64,000 nt of DNA. It comes from Boletus sp. NGJ (Eukaryota > Basidiomycota > Agaricomycetes > Boletales > Boletaceae). A program made the position numbers and the translations under genes. The DNA lies in NCBI GenBank assembly GCA_019096195.1, contig JAGTXK010000055.1:1798001-1862000 (forward strand), written 5' to 3'. Positions 34,464-48,964 of this stretch are shown here, piece by piece (the first letter of the stretch is position 1; each line of letters opens with the position of its first letter). A model generated the notes under the pieces. The model saw only the letters and a list, made by a program, of their open reading frames with translations, did no database searches and was not told the DNA's origin.

Positions 34464-36087
34464 TTACACTTGAGTACGCTCGTTGTCGAGAACACATTTG
34501 ATACCACAACCCAGGGTTTCAAGGAGTTTCGGCTTTAGATCTGCTATTACTCCCATGGAGACATCAACGGACTGACGAGCTTGCCATACACCGTCGTCTC
34601 CTTTCGTTGGGTTGGACCTGAAACACCTCAGATAATGCTTAGCTACTCCAGACGTATGGAACCGGGAGCCGTCGGGACATCCAAAATGCGCACTACACCA
34701 GTCAATCCTAATGTAAAAATAAGCCTTGGAGTTGGTTGTGAAAGAGTCGCGCAACTTACACTGTGTTTGAGTTGATGGTTACCGCATTGTCATGAAACGT
34801 AAAGAGGATTGCCTTTCCAGCATTCGCTGTCTCAAGCATGCAATTGCTTGCCACTGACATCCAATTATAGATGTATTCGGGTTCCCTGCACTGTATGAGC
34901 GTCTGGCGAAGAGCAGTAGCGATTCCAGCCATATCCGTCGGAACAGTGGCAGGAACCTGGTGAATTCAGCAATTAACTCGACGGATAAACCGATAGATTG
35001 CCTGCGACATCTTCAGCGACGAAGGAAGCGCTTATGTTACGGTACTGAAAACAGTTCAGACCACCGGCGTCGACCATATGAACCGACTTACACTCCATGG
35101 CATGCATTCGTGACCTTTTGCACAGATATGTTTCTGTTACATTTCAATACAGCGACGAAATAAGCGGTAAGGCAGTCTTGTTTCGAGAGATATGTCTCGT
35201 TCTGTCCAGAGAGCGCGGAGCGAAGCTCGGTGAGGTCGTGAATGTCAAGTCGCCATCTTAGATGCTCGACATTTTTGCACGATTCAGCAAATATCTCTGA
35301 GTTCAGTGAAGAGGCGAGTGTCGTGTAGATGGGGCATGCAGGGCCAAAACTCATCCGTGATAGAGCATGACGGTGTGGGAAAGTGATGTTTCTTGAAGGT
35401 TGGAGCTGCATACTCCAGGCGTAGATCTTGATAGAATTAAGAGAGCGTGTGCATGAAACGCGATGGCACGATAGCATCACCTGGTATTGACGTTGAGCGG
35501 TTAGTAGTATGCAAACCGGATTAGCAAAAGCGACAAACCAAGTGTGTGATGCCAAGAGACACCGATACATGTTTCGTTACTAAAGAAGGTCAAGTTCAAA
35601 CGAAGAAGAGGGGCACCGCCGTTGACAAGGTTAGCACCGATGGGCTGTTGGTTTAGGAACGGGGATATATCATCCTGGATGACCCAGTCGCCGTTCAGGA
35701 GTGAGTCGGAGCTCGTGTCAAGCTTGTAGCCAATGTCCACAGGAACAGTAGTATTAGTGAGTTCAATCTAAGAGATGTGAGATGGAAATTTAGCTGATTC
35801 CTGTAAATCAACTCACAGACCAATGTCCATCACTGCACCGAAGTTGCCCAGCAGCGTGTGGGTATAGTTGGAGGGCTTTGGAGAGAGCTCCTCAAACTTG
35901 GGGACATCAAGCTCTGTCGGCAGGACATGGACGTTGTCGATCTAAACCTGGCATGAGCGCTGGGAAAACGATCGGAACGAAGGCGTACGTTGTGCAACCA
36001 GAGATCATAACCAGGTAAATCTGCATGTGCATGGGTTGCAAGGGCAGTTGGTAGTTTGGGTAGTACAAGGCGCTGGATGAAAGACAT
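34464..36087 (-). CDS. BAHD/transferase-family acyltransferase
   Basis: CoA-dependent O- or N-acyltransferase of the PF02458 type, used in fungal secondary metabolism or amine acetylation. It begins MSFIQRLVLPKLPTALATHA. The protein includes DIGYKLDTSSDSLLNGDWV, the catalytic motif region SWHHTLG (HHxxxD type), SKQDCLTAYFVAVL and INSNTVIDWCSAHFGCPDGS, ending in KCVLDNERTQV. The structural DFGWG motif near the C-terminus is replaced by AHFGCPDGSRF followed by HTSGVAKHYLR; related fungal enzymes also vary here. Several introns interrupt it (near 35940-35990, 35760-35820, 35480-35535 and 34695-34750). The substrate is unknown. No biosynthetic cluster surrounds it. Confidence 0.75.
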
Positions 36088-36479
36088 GGCTGAGTAGATG
36101 CAGGCTGGAGGTGGGGGTATTTATCACACCTCGTGGACCTGACGTGCCCTGAAAATCTCTGAGAGAGCAGCCTATCAACAGCACGACAACACTGCCGACA
36201 CCTTGGAGAATGAGTATGTGTGCGTGTTATTACGATGAAGCGCTATCGATGAATGTTTACCGGAATGGGCGATTCATTCCAAACAAAAGTGGCAGCTTGA
36301 ATCTGCCATACACGTTATCGCTTGTTGGCTACCTGCTTATCGCCCTTTGACCAAAAGCGACTCCACGTCTTGAACAAATGAAGAATTAGATCAGAGCTGA
36401 GGGCATACCCTCACCAGTCAACCAAACTTGATGAAAAGAGATAAAATACATAATGGTCTACCAGTCCAGGATTACTCTA
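36088..36479. other. Intergenic, no gene seen
   Basis: About 390 bases between the acyltransferase start and the RPT1 stop, both on the minus strand. It likely holds the acyltransferase promoter and the RPT1 3' UTR. Confidence 0.5.
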
Positions 36480-38326
<1,847 letters not shown>

Positions 38327-38485
38327 TTGTGGAGGTCAAGTGCTTGGTCGTGCTGACATTGACGGGGACGCGTCATTCCGGTATACGCGTCTCGGCTATT
38401 CCCGACAGAATTGAGATTCCGCTTTGGGACTCTCGGGACGAACGACTACTCGCCACCAGGCGCTCCTTCTGCATCACCAACGACG
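38327..38485. promoter_or_regulatory. Divergent RPT1/VMA1 promoter, 159 bp
   Basis: Short region between two head-to-head start codons. On the minus strand at 38451-38460 the sequence reads GGTGGCGAG, similar to the yeast proteasome element GGTGGCAAA, but one such match could be chance. Confidence 0.55.
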
Positions 38486-40865
<2,380 letters not shown>

Positions 40866-41194
40866 ACTAGTGTGACATGCGTTTCCTCTTGTACTCTATC
40901 AGACGTAATACCACTTTCACAAGTTCACTCCCCATTCAGGTGAGAACTGTCCCAAAATCGTTGAAAGACTCATTCGAATAAGTTAGAGCGTACGTTAATT
41001 CCCAGCACCTGCTTGAATGCGAGGATGGGCCTTAAACGACTAGACTACAGTATACTGAGTTTGAAACAAGGTATGGAACGAAGCTGTGTTGAGACAACGC
41101 CCCCTTCCGCAGCAACCTTACGCATATATGAACGTGCCCCTTGCCCCTCTCAGCCACTGGAACTTACCAGTCCTTCTCAGCTTGAAAGGAAAAT
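40866..41194. other. Intergenic, no gene seen
   Basis: About 330 bases between VMA1 and the fasciclin gene on the same strand. No plausible frame. It should contain the promoter of the secreted fasciclin protein. Confidence 0.5.
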
Positions 41195-42923
41195 ATGCAT
41201 CTTGCCAAACTCGTGCCGCTCGCTCTCGCGGGCGGTGCCTCTGCGTTACCTGTGGTAACCTTACCTTGGTTCGGGCATATTTCTTTGGATGGGCTTCTTG
41301 GATGCCTGGGTTACACCAGTAATCTCGCAGAAGAGAGGACCATTTACCAGGTACTGAAAGATGACACGCAGTATGTATTGTTTGAAGTAATCTAGTGAAT
41401 CGGGAAGGAGCTCACAACAAACCAGATACTCGCGTTTGGTGAAGGCTCTTGACCTCAGTGAAAGTGTGGTCGACCTTCTCAGCGATCCAACCAAGAGGCA
41501 GGTTCAAGGATCCTCGTGGTTGGAAGGTCACCTAATCTGAGCCGTCCTTCAGCATCACCTTCTTTGCTGTGCCAGACTCTAAATTGCCACATCATGGCGA
41601 TCATAGGCACGACGAGGATCTCGTTCCCCTCGCAGACAATCCTAGTGACGTCACACATGATCTTGGGGACCTTGTCCGACGGGTTGAGGGACTCGAGAAA
41701 GAACCTGACTCCCGCGACAAGCATAAGCACAAAGAAGCGCTAGCAAGTATCATCCACAAGATCGTTGCGTATCATATCCTTCCAGAATCATACGAAACAG
41801 CAGACCTCATTCAGAATTCTACTTATGCCACGAACTTGACACTCAACGACGGCTCGATGGATCGGGAACCGCTGAGGTTGAGCATTATCAGCAATTCAAT
41901 CCCCCTTCGCTTGAGGATCAACATATTTGCAGAGGTGACAAAGAAGGACATTAAAGCCAAAAATGGTGAGCAGAATTCTTGGCACTTATTTATTGTTCTC
42001 CCACCTGGGGTTCTGTACTAGGCGTTATTCACCAAATCAGTCAACCCCTGTTACCCCCTCCATCGATCTTCCAAGAGGCTTTCCTTGAACCGCAGGGTTT
42101 CTCTTTCTTCGTGGGGATCCTGTCTATCTACACATCGTGGATTTAGTTGCTGACATTTCTGCAGACAACCGCCATCCAGCGCGTCGGTCTCACAGATGCA
42201 ATCGACCGCTGGAAATACTCTAGGGATGATGGACAGGAAGTCGGTTTCTTGGGGGCAACAGCAACTACTGCATTTGCTCCTACATCCGACGCATTCAAGC
42301 GTCTTCCGAAGAAATTGAAGTTGTACCTATTTTCGCCATTCGGCCAGAAGGCGCTGAGGAAGTTGCTGGAGTATCACATTGTACCCAACTTCATTTTGCA
42401 CACTGGCGAGTACACATAAACCGGTGTCACAAGAGAGTATCATAAATATTTTACAGATTACTACCACAACTCAACATCCGACGTCACGGAACTCGGTTGC
42501 TACTCTAATGATGCACTGGAGACGCAGTTTTCGGTGCCGATGCCTGCTCTCCTTGATGTTGATGTAGAAGACCTTCTCTTGTCCAAAAATTTTATCCCTC
42601 TCTCGGAGCTTGTTTACGAGTACAACGCCACCCTTCCAACACTCCTTCAGGATCATCACCTTCGGGTCCATGTCGCACGCTACAAGTCAGGATTGCCTAT
42701 TCCTGGCTTTTCGCGATACTTTACGGGCTTCAAAGTCGATGGGCACCGTGTCGAACTATTCGATATTCCCGCACGCAATGGTGCGCTGCATGTTCTGTCG
42801 ACCATCCTTGATCCTCGCAAGGGATATGACCACCGTGGTGGCGACGGAGAAACTGAGAGGGGCGACAAGGATGCATGGGAAGACTGGGAGGAATGGCTCC
42901 CTCAGTGGGCTACGGAGAACTGA
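41195..42923 (+). CDS. Secreted fasciclin (FAS1)-domain protein
   Basis: FAS1 domains are adhesion modules of secreted or wall-bound proteins. The ATG at 41195 gives a good signal peptide (MHLAKLVPLALAGGASALPV). The first domain shows ITFFAVPDSKLPHH, an Asp/His/Lys-rich insertion, then IVAYHILPESYETADL and the N-glycosylation-prone NSTYATNLTLN. A second shows TTAFAPTSDAFKRLPKKLK, LEYHIVPNFILHT and ALHVLSTILDPRKG near the end. The tail is acidic and Trp-rich (DAWEDWEEWLPQWATEN). No GPI signal is visible, so it may be freely secreted. At least four introns are needed (near 41371-41425, 41490-41545, 41965-42025, 42116-42165 and 42407-42455); the junctions around 42000-42170 are approximate. Confidence 0.85.
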
Positions 42924-43689
42924 GTTTGGCAACAGGCAGGGCATAGTATGAAGAACGTAAGCTACATTTTTGAGGATTTTCCATATCAATGTCTTGACAG
43001 CCATAAGATGGCAAGATTGACAAAGGAGCACCTGAGAGGAACCGATTTTATGACTGTTGACTTGAGTTTGATTGTATTTTAGGCCTTTAGGACTTGTATG
43101 TGAATATTTGAATTCTGTTACATGAGCCAACGAGTATTGAATGCGACAAACATATTTGCACATCATTGACCATAGGATAGTCAAAGCGAAGGTGGACAGG
43201 GAAATATTATTCCCCTTTATCCCAAAGGAGATTGGGCGTGGCACAAGGCGGTTTCGAAGACGTGTCACCCCAGTCGTACGCACGGGTCAATGATTAGTCG
43301 TCCTTTTATGAAAATGCATCGCTGCAGAGATCATTCTCGTCAAGTGGATAATCCAGCTTACCCGCCCTCTCCATAAGCACGATTGTCCGTCCTCAGCCCA
43401 CGTCGCCGTTCACCTCCGTCAGAGACCAAGGGGCCGACGTTTCATTTACGGTCAAGCGCACCCCACTTCACTTCATGCTGCGCATGCTGTTCACCACGGC
43501 ATCAACTGGACCTCGCAGTGTATTGATTACTGTTGGCAACGCCCCGTCCGTGACCGCCCCCTCGGGCGCGTCGATACTCACGTCCACCGTCGGCAGTATT
43601 AAAGGTCATTTATCTCGCTTTGGAAGCGCTATAACCTCATGGAAGGTTATCGAAGAAACTGACTCGGCGATGGGTAGCCCTTGTAGGAT
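42924..43689. other. Intergenic, no intact gene
   Basis: About 770 bases between the fasciclin stop and the first recognisable part of the CEF1 relic. Frames at 43475-43738 read as Ser/Thr-rich peptide with no match I can name. The right end might include more of the relic that has decayed beyond recognition. Confidence 0.45.
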
Positions 43690-44140
43690 CAGATGGTCTT
43701 GCCACTCCGTGCGGCGTTGGCGCGACACCGCTTCGTAAACCCATGTGTGACGACCTGAGTATAAACCCTGCACAGAGTATGGTGGCCGGTGGCGAGACAC
43801 CGCGCGAACAATGGCTTCGCGTCGACTCTATCAAGCTGGGTTCACGACTCTACCGAAACCAGAGAACCATTTGGAGCTGCTGATTCCGAAGGACGAGGAA
43901 GAAGAGTAGGGTCCAGATGGATGCGGCAGTGCGTAACAGTGCGAGGCCGAAACCCATGCGAGAGGAGAAAGAGCGTCGGATTCTCGCGAGACGATCGAAA
44001 CCTGTGCAGCTCGGTCTACCTCGACTTGCACGCGTCGATGTTGCCCAACTCTTGCGAGACCTTAGCATTGGTGACAACGACGAGCTCACAGATTCTTTCG
44101 ATGAGGGGGAAGTTATGAGACGCGTCCGAAGAGTCAAATA
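43690..44140 (+). pseudogene. CEF1: Degenerate fragment of splicing factor CEF1/CDC5
   Basis: Short stretches in different frames, in the right order and on the same strand, match the middle of the Cef1/Cdc5 splicing factor: ATPLRKPMCDDLSINP and GETPREQWLRVDSIK (about 43705-43840), then in another frame AGFTTLPKPENHLELLIPKD followed by EEEE and a stop (43840-43906). After that, again shifted, DAAVRNSARPKPMREEKERR, LARRSKPVQLGLPRLARVDV and AQLLRDLSI (43918-44080). The family has TPLRDNLSIN, GETPREQ, GFMxLPKPENNFELLVPEDEEE, ARRSQVVQxGLPRPANVD in the same order (from memory). Two frame changes and a stop separate them with no splice sites that repair the frame, so it is a relic rather than an exon set. 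Only about 450 bp of a 2.5 kb gene is present. Confidence 0.75.
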
Positions 44141-44203
44141 AGGCAAACCCTTTTGATCTTAACAAGCACAAACAACCTAGACCTCCTGTTAGTCCAAGCT
44201 TCC

Positions 44204-45195
44204 ATGGCAAACACAACAATCAAAGGCGCATTGGCTATTCACGGCCAGAATCCACAGGTTTATATTTACTTTATTCTTGGTGTTTCGCTCTTCCTTATCT
44301 GTGCAGTTCCTAGTGGAAACTGTAATTCGGAATCGAATATGGGAGTCGACGTTTTGGAAGGAACATTGTTTCGCATTGACAGGTGTGTTTTTACCGTTAC
44401 AACGTTTTTTGGGGGTTTTATTATTAAAGACACGCTCAGCTGAGTCGCTCATTGACAAGGCTATCGACCTCCACTGCATCGGGGGGGTCTATGGCAATCA
44501 GCGTCCCACCGAATTCCTATGCTTGCTTCTGAAGCTATTACAACTTCAACCCGAGAAGGAAATTTTGGTCGAGTATCTCCAGGCTGATGAATTCAAGTGA
44601 GCCAGTCATGGTTTTCGACCCTGGATGGCGTATATCGACCTGCTCATCAGATACATGAGAGCGCTCGCAGCGATGTATGTCAGGATGACATTTCATGCAG
44701 TGGAAGTGTATGAAATCCTTGAACCACTCATGAAGGATTTCAGAAAGCTGAGATATCGTGACATGTGTATGGTTTCAGGATCCTCCCGTAAACATTGCTA
44801 ACAGTCTTACAGCTGGATACTCGCTAACCTACTTTGACGAGTTTATTTACAATTTGCTTACTGAAGAAAGAGCTTGCGACATCATTTTACCTCGAATAGC
44901 CAAGCGGCAGACATTGGAAGAGAACGGTGAAATTGGGCCGCGCAAGAGTCGATTGTTGGACGCGATGGAAGGCAAGAGCGAGGACGGAGCCAGTGGCAGA
45001 AGTCGCAGTACAAGTCGAAGCCTCTCCAAGTCAAGGAGCCCGAGCGTGGAGAAAGATCGTTCCCCTTCTGTGAATGGGCGATATATTTCCAGAAGTCCCA
45101 CACGCTCACGCTCATCGTCACAATCGTCATATCGTTCACGTACTCGCAGTTTCTCGTCTGACAGAATGGAAGCAGAATCTACGACGAATGTATAA
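44204..45195 (+). CDS. PRP38: Pre-mRNA-splicing factor 38 with RS tail
   Basis: Prp38 belongs to the U4/U6.U5 tri-snRNP and is needed for spliceosome activation. The spliced protein starts MANTTIKGALAIHGQNPQ, then after an intron FLVETVIRNRIWESTFWKEH, CFALT, AESLIDKAIDLHCIGGVYGN, QRPTEFLCLLLKLLQLQPEK, EILVEYLQADEFKYLRALAA, MYVRMTFHAVEVYEILEPLM and GYSLTYFDEFIYNLLTEER. These are strongly conserved. The C-terminus is an Arg/Ser-rich domain (for example SRSTSRSLSKSRSPS, YISRSPTRSRSSS) of about 60 residues, as in animal and plant Prp38 and absent from the S. cerevisiae protein. Introns are near 44258-44306, 44382-44439, 44597-44648 and 44757-44814. The start is about 65 bp from the CEF1 relic, and the stop is 17 bp from the convergent uL15m stop. 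Confidence 0.95.
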
Positions 45196-45212
45196 TATAT
45201 CAATGAGATGCA

Positions 45213-46173
45213 TTACTCCGTTGATTGAGCAACAGGCTTTCTCGAAGAGCTCTGAGTCTTGAACGTGAGAAGTTGCTTCGACAACTCCCTCCAGCGTTCC
45301 GGCACAAGGGGCATCCTTCCCACTGCTTCCGGAGAGAGGTAACCTCGGTTTCGCCATTGGGTATACCAAACTGGAGAAGATGTCAAATGCTGGATCACCA
45401 AAGAGTTCAAGGACGCACTGATGTCGTTGCGACGAGTTGGTGCAGCAGAAACACGATCTGCTCGACCCTTGATGCAGTCGCGCAGGGCAAGAGAATTATA
45501 GTACTGGCAGAACACGCTGCCGCCATTGGCTTCTATGGCTTCTATGGCACTCTTTGACACACGAGAAGGGGTGATGTATACGGCTGCCTTAAAAAATTCA
45601 GCACCCTGCAAGCTGAAGCATCAACATAGAATGGAAGACATCTCGAGTGATAAAGACACGGACGTTACCCAATAGTTTAATGCCGTCGTGAACATTGTGC
45701 ACACAGCCGCTCAACAATAGTTCTCTTGCAGTGATGGGTTTTTCGGGGGTTGAATGCAAACGGCCCTGATCTATCCAATGTTGAAGGCGGTCCAGATTAA
45801 CTGCGGCATAAGTTTTGCGGTTCCTGATTGGGAGTTCAGATTGAGACTCATCAAGAGGCAATGGCAGTGTGACAAGACATACGGGTTGACAAAGCCCCTC
45901 TTAGGGAACTTCTTAAGTATTGACGTCTGACCGCCTTCAAACCCAGCCTTGGGCTTCCCGTTACCGGAGCGAGCTTTCTGACCTTTGTGTCCGCGTCCGG
46001 ACGTGCCACCATATCCCGAGCCTTGACCTCGCCCGACGCGTTTTTGCTAACCAAATGTCAACCACATTCCGACCGTATACCACGAAAAAGCGTACATTGT
46101 GCAACGAGCCAGAGGCTGGTTTCAGGTTTGAAAGCGATACCCGAGTTACTCTCGAACGGAGGACAGACGACAT
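45213..46173 (-). CDS. MRPL10: Mitochondrial ribosomal protein uL15m
   Basis: Large-subunit protein of the mitochondrial ribosome, L15 family. It starts [20 protein letters not shown], a basic Ser-rich presequence, then after a short intron [20 protein letters not shown] and [20 protein letters not shown], the L15 signature, and [15 protein letters not shown]. The next exon is [20 protein letters not shown] and [13 protein letters not shown] with [20 protein letters not shown], and the last is [20 protein letters not shown] with [22 protein letters not shown]-terminal extension ends [12 protein letters not shown]. Introns lie near 46048-46092, 45850-45900 and 45606-45663. The start faces the MOD5 start across 306 bp. 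Confidence 0.93.
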
Positions 46174-46479
46174 GGGTGCTTAGGATTCAAGGCTATGGAG
46201 ACGCGGAGACTGATTTCATTTAAGTAATATATTATTTTACAGAATAAAAATAATCGCACAAAAAGGGTTTTGTCATTGCGGCATTACCACTCTGCAGTAC
46301 TTGTGGGCGGTCTTACCCGCAAATTAGACCAAGGGCGTTATTGCTGGTACACACTACAGATGCGGGTTTTCCATGAACTGTTCAAGTCTGGCATTTGACC
46401 TGAATGGTGCGGAGTGAGTCACACTTGAGGGAGTAATCTTTTTCAGGCTCTCAGAGAATCCGTCGCAGCAACCTCGAGT

Positions 46480-48401
46480 ATGACCTCCTTGAAGCCTTTG
46501 ATCGCCATTTGCGGGACGACTGGAGTTGGAAAGTCCAGGCTGGGTGTGGAGCTTGCACTCAAGCTCGGCCATGAAACCTATCAAGATTGCGCCGGCGAAC
46601 ATCGATGGTGCGGTGCACGTATCATCAACGCCGACTCCATGCAGATCTACACCGGTATGGACATCATCACCAATAAGATCCCTCAAGCGGAACGTATGGG
46701 TGTGGAACATCTCCTTATGGACTTCAAGCAGCCAGGCGATCAGTACGTCGTCGGGCAATGGGTACACGATGCCATCCAAGTAGTGAGTACCAATGTTCAG
46801 AAGCGTGCCATCTGGTTCAGGAGATCTTGCATGACAGATTGAAGAAACACATAAAATGAACCAAGTCCCTATTGTCGTTGGTGGAACGTCCTACTGGATC
46901 CAACATCTCCTGTTCCCTAATCGACTAATCAATAATGACGTGAACGCTACACCACCCGGAGTCACCGCCTCTGGTTATCCAATGTCCGCTTCTTTGCAGT
47001 ATTCCGTTTCGCAATTGACGCCCAATCTTTTCAACTTGTGGACGGCACTTCCAGAATCTCCACCAAATGCGGTCACTCATCCGGAGGATGCACTCTCTCT
47101 GCATGAGTTACTGCAGGCTTTGGACAGTCCAGTAGCATCTCGATGGCATTGGAGAGATACTCGCAAGGTCTTGCGCAGCCTTCAGATTATGAAAGAGACA
47201 AGCAGAACGCCAAGCGAAATTATAAGTGAGCAATCGGAGAGTGCGCTGATTCCTCGGTGTGTACTCCCCCTTTGTTTATAGTTTGAAGAATGTGAAATAG
47301 CTTTTGCACAAAGATATCGAACAATTTGCTTCTGGCTCTACGCGCCACCTTCGGCGCTGAACCCTCGTCTTGACGAGAGAATTGACGATATGATTAAGGT
47401 TAGCAAACCCTGTCCCCTTGTCTTTTCTTCTGTCCAATTTTCCTTTATGAAGCAAGGTCTTCTTAACGAAATAAGGTCCCTGCAAATGACGGTTTCTTCG
47501 TCGCAGGCTGCAGCCAACAGTTCCTCAGTCGAGGTGGAGGACGAGTCGAATTCTTCCGCAACTGAGCCAGATTATACAGTCGGCATCTATCAGTGCATAG
47601 GTACGTGGAACCTTCCCGTAAGAACATGTGTTATATCTGCCGATAGGGTTCAAGGAATTTCGCGGGTTCCTCTGGTCCAATGGCTCTCAGGAAACCTTCA
47701 ACAAGGCGGCGGACAATATGAAACAAGCGACTCGCAAATATGCCAAGCGTCAGGTCACGTGGCTGCGGAACAAATTGCTTCCCGCGATACACAGTGTCAA
47801 CATGCACTCTGAAAACAAGGTTTCGATGGCCTCTATGTATATTCTCGATGCCACAGGTAGGCGCCTGTCTAGTAACCTGTCAATCCTGCATCACGGTAAT
47901 TCTTGCTAGTTTTGGGTGACCAATGGACCTCAAACGTTCTATCCCCTGCTGAATCAATCACGAATGGTAAATCGAGTCAGTATTCGTGATTGTAACTGAG
48001 ATTTGTTTTAGCTTTTTTACGAGAGGAACTACTTCCACCTCCCGCCTCATTATCCTCGACGGCGAGAGCAATGTTTGCTGATCAGACTAAACCAGTCCAG
48101 TGCGTCCATTGGTGAGCGTGAGCGTGGAGTCTTACGTTTCGCTGTTAGCCCTTCCGATATCCTACAAGCGAGACGGAAAATCGTGTGCCAAGTGTGCACA
48201 GTAAATCCCCGGCGGCCGGTGATGATTGAAGAACAAGAGTGGGATGCGCATGGAAGAAAACGATTGCATAGACGGCTCCTCGCAAAGTCTAGGAAGAGAT
48301 CAGAAGAGGTGCCTAGCCTTTCGCAGCCACGGGATTCTATTGCTCCCGAAATTGGTGGTGAGAGCTATAGTTCCGATGGATCGTTACATGTCCCTTCATG
48401 A
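46480..48401 (+). CDS. MOD5: tRNA isopentenyltransferase (dimethylallyl transferase)
   Basis: Transfers dimethylallyl to A37 of tRNAs that read UNN codons, in cytosol and mitochondria. The start gives LIAICGTTGVGKSRLGVELA, the P-loop, then ARIINADSMQIYTGMDIITN, PQAERMGVEHLLMDF and, after an intron, VPIVVGGTSYWIQHLLF. These are the canonical substrate-binding motifs. Later exons show SRWHWRDTRKVLRSLQI, DERIDDMIKGLLNEI (after intron removal), FKEFRGFLW, and ATRKYAKRQVTWLRNKL. A C-terminal zinc finger is CQVCTVNPRRPVMIEEQEWD followed by AHGRKRLHRRLL, as in eukaryotic enzymes. It ends GSLHVPS at 48401. About eight introns are present. Exon 1 carries a short extra segment (around 46575-46610) not typical of the family. 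Confidence 0.9.
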
Positions 48402-48964
48402 TGCTGTCCAGGTGAGTCTCTTGTCATGGTGTGACTGCATATTGTAGGTATCAAGTTTCCTATACTCATCTGGCAAATAACTAGGGCACAGGGTTTCTAC
48501 CCGCGTTCTTTACGTTCAACAGTCGTATATCCAAGTCTTCCCATGTGGGATAGGTGAGCCACTAAGGAACTCTGGGTGGCTCGTGACGAACCAGATAATT
48601 TCCTGATGATGCCTGATCATGGAGGAGGCGGTCCTCATCGATGTTCTCCGAATTCAGCTCGAGCTTAGAACTGGTTGGGCCATCTTCGGGGGCCGTGTTT
48701 GGATGGTCGAACATTTGTAGCTAGAACAACTATATAGCAGAAATGCGCTGTACGACGTTTGCGAAAAAATGTTGTCGGTGAGACGTTGCCGCCGCAACCT
48801 CGCTTGCCACCGTCTGCGACCTTCTGGGTCTGTGTGAGCGCCGCGAGCGTTGGTCCTGATTTCGCCGCTCACGACGTTCGTTGCGTCTTGGGACGTGGTT
48901 TTCCGGTTTCTACGTCGGACAAACATTGCATCGTCCCGCTTGGTCGTTTCGTCGTTCTTGAACC
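48402..48964. other. Intergenic, no gene supported
   Basis: About 560 bases between MOD5 and the PHD gene, same strand. A minus-strand open frame at 48654-49127 overlaps the PHD gene start and is Arg-rich and low-complexity; I treat it as a shadow. The region should hold the promoter of the PHD gene. Confidence 0.5.

Noticed and set aside
43475-43738. 87-codon plus-strand frame before the CEF1 relic
   Set aside because: Composition is Ser/Thr-rich without family match; its right end overlaps the relic in a different frame from the Cef1-like reading.
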